Below are positions 35,418 through 40,361 of a DNA stretch of 40,361 bases, piece after piece. The stretch is from an uncultured Bacilli bacterium (GTDB lineage: Bacteria; Bacillota_I; Bacilli_A; RF39; UBA660), in contig CANQFI010000002.1 in the NCBI GenBank assembly GCA_947598455.1, forward strand, positions 1 to 40,361. Direction: 5' to 3'. The position numbers were made by a program, and so were the translations under genes. The notes beneath the pieces were generated by a model. It saw only the letters and a program-made list of their open reading frames with translations. It did no database searches and was not told the DNA's origin. Position 1 is the stretch's first letter; every line of letters begins with the position of its first letter.

Positions 35418-35430
35418 TTTGGTAACCAAA
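35418..35430. promoter_or_regulatory. Small palindrome upstream of the ZIP gene
   Basis: TTTGGT-A-ACCAAA, perfect over 13 bases, in the same 77-base gap as the repeat at 35386-35403. Confidence 0.35.
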
Positions 35431-35441
35431 TAAAGTCATAT

Positions 35442-35463
35442 AAAAAGTAGATTATTCATCTAC
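35442..35463 (-). terminator. Terminator after the HD-domain gene
   Basis: 6-bp stem GTAGAT/ATCTAC (35447-35452, 35458-35463) across the stop codon, then five U. Confidence 0.7.
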
Positions 35464-36024
35464 TATATTATTGTTTTCATCAAACTTTATATTAATAACT
35501 TTTCGTGAAGCTAAATAATCGCACATATGAACAAATTTTTGTTCTGGAGTTTTAGGTATCGGTAAAATAACATCACTATAATTACTCGTATTAAATTTAC
35601 CCATATGACTACTTATACAATCACAAACAAAATTAATATCATCATTATTAAGCATTAATTCCTTTTTATATTTTTTCAAGAATTCACAAGCTACTAAAGG
35701 ATGATCAAATAATGTATATTGTGTTTCATCTTCACCTTTTTTTACACTATCATGTAATACTAAAGCCATAATAATTAAATCTTTAGTTCTCTGAGGAAAT
35801 TTATATATCCCAAATAATTCATAAGCCAATCTAACAGCTGATTTAGTATGTCTTACTAAACCACCTTCTCCTTGCGAATAAGCAGGATGATATTTACCTG
35901 TTGATGAAGCTGGAATAGTAAAAAAATAATCTGGAATTTTATCTATCATTATAGCTAAAGATTCCCTTATCTCCTCATCAACAATATAACTTAATTCTTG
36001 CTTAAACACTTCTCTTTTATTCAT
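35452..36024 (-). CDS. HD-domain phosphohydrolase
   Basis: 190 residues. HD-type metal site: H59 (LVRHTKSAV), HD at 91-92 (LVLHDSVKKG), H107 (LFDHPLVACEF) and a later CDCISSHMGKF segment and D168 region. This is the layout of the HD superfamily (YfbR/HDIG-like hydrolases) acting on nucleotides or cyclic dinucleotides; the substrate is not determined. A conserved-looking YHPAYSQGEGG precedes the first His. The start follows GGTGATGGT. A TGA-TATAAT extended -10 lies at 36040-36048. Confidence 0.85.
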   Translation of the reverse strand: MNKREVFKQELSYIVDEEIRESLAIMIDKIPDYFFTIPASSTGKYHPAYSQGEGGLVRHTKSAVRLAYELFGIYKFPQRTKDLIIMALVLHDSVKKGEDETQYTLFDHPLVACEFLKKYKKELMLNNDDINFVCDCISSHMGKFNTSNYSDVILPIPKTPEQKFVHMCDYLASRKVINIKFDENNNIVDE

Positions 36025-36039
36025 ACCATCACCGATACT

Positions 36040-36048
36040 ATTATATCA
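36040..36048 (-). promoter_or_regulatory. Extended -10 promoter of the HD gene
   Basis: TGA + TATAAT on the minus strand, the same nine bases as upstream of lepA and hemW. Confidence 0.5.
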
Positions 36049-36052
36049 TAAA

Positions 36053-36667
36053 TTAATCATTATGTTTCTTGTAAGTTAAAAATATATCTCTATTTTCAAC
36101 TCCATCCTCTCGAAATTGTTTAACTAAACTATCTATTTGTTCTAATTGGTTCAACGTTAAGTCATACTTATCAATATCTTCTATTGGTAATATATATCCA
36201 ATCTCTCCATCTAAAGTATCATAATATTTAAAACTATTTATATTTTTCAAATAATAATCAGTTGCTTCTATTTCACTTAAATCATCAGCTAAAACAGTTA
36301 AATAAACTTCATTATATAAATAATAAATTACTTCACTAAATAATATTAATAAAGCTAATATAATTTTCATTATAAGATGAACATCTATATTATATATAAC
36401 AATTCCCGCAACAATTCCACCAACTATTGCCATAATTCTTTTAGCATAAATCATAAAACTATCTTTAGCTAATGTATCATAAGCATAATTCATATTATTA
36501 CTTGCTTGTCTCTCCATATTTAAACGATATACATTTAAATTATGTCTACTTAACTTTTCTGTCTCTTCATGACCATCTGCATATTTTATTGTCATCTTAT
36601 CATCATCAACTACAATATCAACAATAAAATTTTTACTTTCTTCCATACTTTTTGCAAAATCCATCAT
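36053..36667 (-). CDS. Two-TM membrane protein, paralogue of the next gene upstream
   Basis: 204 residues. A cytoplasmic N-terminal strand domain contains YADGHEETEKLSRHNLNVYR and MERQ. Two TM helices (about 78-95 and 100-120) are followed by a cytoplasmic domain (VLADDLSEIEATDYYLKNINSF ...) ending TYKKHND. The N-terminal block and helix positions match the gene at 36673-37305, so the two are diverged tandem duplicates. No family recognised. It begins 5 bases after the stop of its partner; starts TTG 36676 and ATG 36667/36664 are possible, and ATG at 36667 is chosen. Confidence 0.65.
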   Translation of the reverse strand: MMDFAKSMEESKNFIVDIVVDDDKMTIKYADGHEETEKLSRHNLNVYRLNMERQASNNMNYAYDTLAKDSFMIYAKRIMAIVGGIVAGIVIYNIDVHLIMKIILALLILFSEVIYYLYNEVYLTVLADDLSEIEATDYYLKNINSFKYYDTLDGEIGYILPIEDIDKYDLTLNQLEQIDSLVKQFREDGVENRDIFLTYKKHND

Positions 36668-36672
36668 ATTAA

Positions 36673-37305
36673 TCAACTCATTTTCATTCTCATCTTTAAT
36701 ATTTCAGATGTATTATATTTTTCTTCTTCTTTTATTTCTGGTGTTATACCATCAGCTATTTTATTAATTAATTTAGGTGTTAATACATTTTGTATATCTG
36801 ATAAAGTAAGTAAAAACCAATCTTCTTCTAAATTAGTATTAGGATCAATAACCTTTATCTTAAAATCTTCTTTTCTTTTTAAAAATTCATCAGCTGTTAA
36901 AATAACATTAACATTATATCTATTATCATTTATAATATCAGATTGTTTTCTTTGATAACAAATAGTTCCTACAGCTAATATCATAATAATTATAATTTGT
37001 AAAACTTTTGGTAATGGTATAGTAGCTGTTAAAAAAAGACCAGCTACTGCCATTAAAGCTTCAATTAATTTCTTTAATGTTGCATTTTTATTTTCATCAA
37101 ATACCTTTTCTACATATTGATCACGATATTCTAAATATTGTCTTTCCATCATCATAATAACTTCATTTAAACTTCTTATTGTAAAAGGTCTTTCCTCTTG
37201 TCTTCCTGAAGCATAATTAATTAGATACGAATTAATATTCTCCTTTAAAGCTACCCCTAAAATAAACTTATCTTTATCTTCTTCATTCTTCGTAATATCA
37301 ATCAT
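36673..37305 (-). CDS. Two-TM membrane protein, paralogue of 36053-36667
   Basis: 210 residues. The N-terminal strand domain has YASGRQEERPFTIRSLNEVI and MMMERQ, spaced the same way as in its partner (YADG ... MERQ, 22 residues apart in both). Two TM helices (about 85-98 and 101-117) are followed by a cytoplasmic tail with LTADEFLKRKEDF, like VLADDLSEIEATDYYL in the partner. Ends LKMRMKMS. No known domain. The start follows AGAGGTATTATA. Stop TGA at 36673-36675. Confidence 0.65.
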   Translation of the reverse strand: MIDITKNEEDKDKFILGVALKENINSYLINYASGRQEERPFTIRSLNEVIMMMERQYLEYRDQYVEKVFDENKNATLKKLIEALMAVAGLFLTATIPLPKVLQIIIIMILAVGTICYQRKQSDIINDNRYNVNVILTADEFLKRKEDFKIKVIDPNTNLEEDWFLLTLSDIQNVLTPKLINKIADGITPEIKEEEKYNTSEILKMRMKMS

Positions 37306-37352
37306 TATAATACCTCTTTTTCATTAAGTTATTATTCTAACTTTAAGGCATC

Positions 37353-37376
37353 AAAAAAGCAAGTATAATTACTTAC
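37353..37376 (-). terminator. Terminator after lepA
   Basis: 7-bp stem GTAAGTA/TACTTGC (one G-U), loop ATTA, then six U. The lepA stop codon is inside the stem. Confidence 0.8.
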
Positions 37377-39169
37377 TTATCTGATTTTAAAACCGCTAAA
37401 AAAGCTTCTTGTGGTACTTCAACTCTTCCCACCATTTTCATTCTTTTTTTACCTTCTTTTTGTTTTTCTAATAATTTCTTCTTACGAGAAATATCTCCAC
37501 CATAACATTTAGCTAAAACATTTTTTCTCATAGCACTTATATTTTCTCGCGCAATAATCTTACTACCAACACTAGCTTGTAAAGGCACTTGAAATAATTG
37601 ACGAGGTATAATATCTTTTAAACTTTCAACAACTTTTTTACCTCTATTATAAGCTTGGTCTTTATGGACAATAACACTTAAAGCATCAACTATATCACCA
37701 TTAATCAATATATCCATCTTAACTAAATCAGATGCTTTATAACCACATAATTCATAATCAAAAGATGCATACCCTTTAGTCATACTTTTTAATTTATCAA
37801 AAAAATCATAAACTATTTCTGCTAAAGGTATTTCATAATGAATATTAACTCTTGTTGGATCTATATAATCCATACTTTTATAAATACCTCTTTTATCTTG
37901 GCATAATTCCATAATTGGTCCAATATAATCACTAGGTACAAATATATTAGTTCTAATATAAGGTTCCCTAATTTCTTTAATTACTCCACGTTCTGGCATT
38001 TTAGTAGGACTATCTATTAAAACAGTTTCTCCATTAGTTAAATCAACTTCATATATTACTGATGGGCTTGTCGCTATAACATCTAGATTAAATTCTCTAT
38101 CTAATCTAGTCATTATTATATCCATATGTAGTAAACCTAAAAAACCTGTTCGAAAACCAAAACCTAAAGCTTCGCTTGTTTCTGGTTCAAAAGACAAAGA
38201 AGCATCATTTAATTGTAATTTTTCTAAAGCTTCACGTAATTGTGGAAACTTATTAGGTTCTACCGGAAATATTCCACTATATACCATTGGTTTCATTGGT
38301 TGATAACCTGGTAATGGTTCTGTTGCTTCATGACTTAACACTGTTAAAGTATCACCAACTCTTACACTCCTAATATCTTTAATTGAACCACTTATCCATC
38401 CAACTTCACCAGATACTAATTCTTTCTTTATTTCTTCTTTCGGATGGCTAACTCCTAATTCGACAACATCATAACTATCTTTAGTTGCTAACATTTTCAT
38501 TGTATCTTGACTCGTAATCTTACCATCAAAGACTCTTACTAAAGCTATAACTCCTCGATAAGCATCAAAATGACTATCAAAGATTAAAGCTCTCGTTGGA
38601 GCATTATTATTTATTTTAGGAGCTGGTATTCTATCGATAATCGCTTTAATTAAATCTTCTACTCCCTCACCAGTCTTACCACTACAAAGTAATACTTCAT
38701 CCTCATTAAATCCTAATACATCTTTTAATTCTCTTAATACTTTAGGAACATCTGCATTAGGTAAATCTATCTTATTAATAACAGGAATTATTACTAAATC
38801 ATCATTCATCGCTAAATATAAATTAGCTAAAGTTTGCGCTTCAATACCTTGGGCCGCATCAACAACTAAAATAGCTCCCTCACAAGCCGCCAAACTTCTT
38901 GATACTTCATAACTAAAATCGACATGTCCTGGTGTATCAATTAAATGTAATATATACTCTTCATTATTATATTTATATTTAAGTTGTACAGCATTTAACT
39001 TAATAGTAATACCTCTTTCTCTTTCTAAATCCATACTATCAAGTATTTGTGCTTTCATTTCATGTTTATCTACTCCACCTGTAATCTCTAATATTCGATC
39101 AGCTAAAGTACTTTTACCATGATCAATATGAGCAATAATAGAAAAATTACGAATATTTTCTTGCTTCAT
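37373..39169 (-). CDS. lepA: Elongation factor 4 (LepA)
   Basis: Translational GTPase that acts on stalled or mis-translocated ribosomes. The GTPase domain has G1 AHIDHGKST (13-21), GITI (about 50), DTPGH and NKIDLP. Then the EF-G-like domains follow and the LepA-specific C-terminal domain ([22 protein letters not shown] ... [25 protein letters not shown]). 598 residues, typical. The ATG at 39169 follows AGGTGATGTTT, the same string as mtaB. Extended -10 at 39188-39196. First gene of the classical lepA-hemW-hrcA cluster order, here far from hemW. Confidence 0.97.
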   Translation of the reverse strand: MKQENIRNFSIIAHIDHGKSTLADRILEITGGVDKHEMKAQILDSMDLERERGITIKLNAVQLKYKYNNEEYILHLIDTPGHVDFSYEVSRSLAACEGAILVVDAAQGIEAQTLANLYLAMNDDLVIIPVINKIDLPNADVPKVLRELKDVLGFNEDEVLLCSGKTGEGVEDLIKAIIDRIPAPKINNNAPTRALIFDSHFDAYRGVIALVRVFDGKITSQDTMKMLATKDSYDVVELGVSHPKEEIKKELVSGEVGWISGSIKDIRSVRVGDTLTVLSHEATEPLPGYQPMKPMVYSGIFPVEPNKFPQLREALEKLQLNDASLSFEPETSEALGFGFRTGFLGLLHMDIIMTRLDREFNLDVIATSPSVIYEVDLTNGETVLIDSPTKMPERGVIKEIREPYIRTNIFVPSDYIGPIMELCQDKRGIYKSMDYIDPTRVNIHYEIPLAEIVYDFFDKLKSMTKGYASFDYELCGYKASDLVKMDILINGDIVDALSVIVHKDQAYNRGKKVVESLKDIIPRQLFQVPLQASVGSKIIARENISAMRKNVLAKCYGGDISRKKKLLEKQKEGKKRMKMVGRVEVPQEAFLAVLKSDK

Positions 39170-39187
39170 AAACATCACCTAAAAAGG

Positions 39188-39196
39188 ATTATATCA
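39188..39196 (-). promoter_or_regulatory. Extended -10 promoter of lepA
   Basis: TGA + TATAAT on the minus strand; no clear -35 box (T-rich in its place). Confidence 0.55.
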
Positions 39197-39210
39197 TAAA
39201 ATTAACCATA

Positions 39211-39233
39211 AAAAAAAGATTATCTAGTCTTTT
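39211..39233 (-). terminator. Terminator of the 39234-40241 gene
   Basis: A weak stem AAAGA/TCTTT with an inner TA/TA pair, followed by seven U on the minus strand, directly at the stop codon. Confidence 0.6.
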
Positions 39234-40241
39234 CTATGTTGTACACATATAACCACCAGTTTTAAAAGTATATAAAAATGAATCATATGTTTCAGTTTCT
39301 TTTTGATAACCTATTTTATAAGTATTATAATCCAATTCTTTTAAATTTATATAAGCCTGTGTTGGTGCCGAAAATATTATTTCTGGATTACTTATTTCAA
39401 AATAACCAGCATAAGTTTTTAATCTATTTTCATATAATTTTTGTAAACTTTCTAAATCATTAACTACTGTATTTCTATAATATAAAGCTAAAGATACATC
39501 TGCTCGATAAAATCTCTTAGTATTTGCATCAAATTTAGCTATTATTTGTTCTATCATACTAGTAGGATAAATAACTCCATCTTTTTTTATATCACTTTTA
39601 GATGAAGATGTACAAGTAATAGTCAAAATCTTTTCAGGTGGATTTTCATGCTCCGTCGGCGTACTTGAATTATTTGGATTAATATTCTCTGATCCACTAT
39701 CAGTTTGATTGTTATTTGAATTATTACTACCATTATTACTAGAATTATTACCTGTAGAACTATTATTAGATGAATTATTATTTCCTGCAGAACCATTATT
39801 CCCAGTAGAGCCATTGTTTCCAGATGAACTATTATTTCCTGTAGAACCATTATTGGAATTATTTTCACTACCATTACCAAAATTTTCAGAACCATCACTA
39901 GGTTCACTACTTTGATTATTATCTTCATTACTAGGTGTTTGAGGATTTTCAATATTTGGTTCATCTACCTGATTATCTTCTGTTTCTTCATCTCTTTTTA
40001 AAAAACTACCATCACCACTTATTTCTTTAATATCGCCATCCTGTTTTTCATTAGTTAAAACAGCACTTTTATATCTATTAGATGATATAGCAATACATAT
40101 TCCCATAATAGATAATCCAAACATAACAAAAACAAAACTTATAAAAAAAACATCCATAAGTTTAGAATCTTTAATACTTTGTCCAAAAATAGTTTTCGTT
40201 TTATTAATAATAGTATTTAATTTTTGTTTAAATTGTTTCAT
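39234..40241 (-). CDS. Membrane-anchored protein with Asn/Ser/Gly-rich linker
   Basis: 335 residues. A basic cytoplasmic N-terminus (1-28) and one TM helix (about 30-52) are followed by an acidic stretch. A low-complexity linker (residues 118-192) built from NNGS/GNNS units leads to a folded exported domain (about 203-335). That domain begins ILTITCTSS and ends GGYMCTT, so C210 and C333 could form a disulfide. The C-terminal domain resembles small surface lipoprotein-like domains but I cannot name it. The start follows GGGTGAAT; the promoter is TTGATA-17-TATACT at 40267-40295. A stand-alone surface protein. Confidence 0.7.
   Translation of the reverse strand: MKQFKQKLNTIINKTKTIFGQSIKDSKLMDVFFISFVFVMFGLSIMGICIAISSNRYKSAVLTNEKQDGDIKEISGDGSFLKRDEETEDNQVDEPNIENPQTPSNEDNNQSSEPSDGSENFGNGSENNSNNGSTGNNSSSGNNGSTGNNGSAGNNNSSNNSSTGNNSSNNGSNNSNNNQTDSGSENINPNNSSTPTEHENPPEKILTITCTSSSKSDIKKDGVIYPTSMIEQIIAKFDANTKRFYRADVSLALYYRNTVVNDLESLQKLYENRLKTYAGYFEISNPEIIFSAPTQAYINLKELDYNTYKIGYQKETETYDSFLYTFKTGGYMCTT
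39666..39890 (-). repeat. Asn/Ser/Gly/Thr low-complexity coding repeat
   Basis: About 75 codons made mostly of Asn, Ser, Gly and Thr, with repeated NNGSTG and GNNSS units, in phase with the gene 39234-40241. Such tracts vary in length between strains by slipped-strand pairing. Confidence 0.8.
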
Positions 40242-40266
40242 AATAATTCACCCTATTATTTATTTA

Positions 40267-40295
40267 AGTATAAAATAGCCTTAATTAAATATCAA
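40267..40295 (-). promoter_or_regulatory. Promoter of 39234-40241
   Basis: TTGATA (40290-40295), 17-bp spacer, TATACT (40267-40272). Confidence 0.7.
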
Positions 40296-40327
40296 TAGAT
40301 AAGAATTCTACATAACACTTATTAGAC

Positions 40328-40353
40328 AAAAAAAGAAGATATTATTTATCTTC
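40328..40353 (-). terminator. Terminator of a gene beyond the right edge
   Basis: 7-bp stem GAAGATA/TATCTTC (40335-40341, 40347-40353) with seven U. The minus strand from the window edge reads Tyr-Glu-Glu-Asp-Lys-stop with the TAA in the loop, probably the end of a gene that lies outside the window. Confidence 0.6.
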
Positions 40354-40361
40354 TTCATAAG

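Noticed and set aside
39623..39964. ORFs in other frames over the Asn/Ser/Gly tract (39623-39964 minus, 39709-39915 plus)
   Set aside because: Their Val/Ile/Met and Leu/Pro/Glu repeats are just the repeated codons of the real gene read out of frame.
40242..40361. A further complete gene at the right edge
   Set aside because: Only a promoter, a terminator and perhaps five last codons (Tyr-Glu-Glu-Asp-Lys) of a gene outside the window can be seen.

Overview
This is a gene-dense, strongly AT-rich piece of bacterial chromosome. It points to a low-GC member of the Bacillota, close to Erysipelotrichia/RF39-type or other Mollicutes-related gut lineages. The evidence is a T-box leader, HrcA/CIRCE heat-shock control, RecD2, a murein gene (murF), VanY- and VanZ-type proteins, and a superoxide reductase with HemW that suggests an anaerobe. 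UGA works as a stop codon (vanZ-like gene, 36673-37305), so this is not the mycoplasma code. No phage, CRISPR array, rRNA or tRNA gene was found. The backbone is ordinary housekeeping with small lineage-specific surface genes between.

Layout. 1-6000: recD2, a Met-rich 51-residue protein, an AI-2E/PerM permease, then an alanine T-box leader driving a nucleotide-kinase-like gene and a short alaS. 6000-8500: three small genes of unknown role around a decayed IS605-type tnpB relic. 8500-12500: mtaB, then a three-gene membrane operon ending in a DUF3267 zinc-peptidase-like gene. 12600-13100: a divergent regulator with two HTH domains. 13090-21100: dnaJ, pepF, dnaK, grpE, hrcA and murF, with an unusual double CIRCE control region. 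21200-27300: VanY-type peptidase, a large anchored beta-rich protein, hemW and a Sel1-repeat protein. 27400-30540: a dicarboxylate/amino-acid symporter, a second PerM and a VanZ-like protein. 30580-30920: an apparently undescribed structured RNA with its own promoter and terminator. 31000-40361: a CNNM-type protein, a superoxide reductase/VOC/DUF4186 operon, CDF and ZIP metal transporters, an HD hydrolase, two paralogous membrane proteins, lepA and a surface protein with an Asn/Ser/Gly linker.

The minus-strand order lepA, hemW, hrcA, grpE, dnaK, dnaJ, mtaB is the classic Bacillota heat-shock cluster order, here stretched over about 30 kb by insertions. recD2, PerM and alaS also keep a Bacillus-like order. 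Most genes are on the minus strand in short operons that end in hairpin terminators, many of which overlap stop codons or the next promoter.

Many translation starts use the GGTGAT end of the Shine-Dalgarno sequence only a few bases before the start codon. I therefore placed several starts downstream of the longest possible ORF. The most unusual signals are the RNA at 30582-30918, the murF/hrcA control region at 19666-19739, the truncated AlaRS and the tnpB relic.
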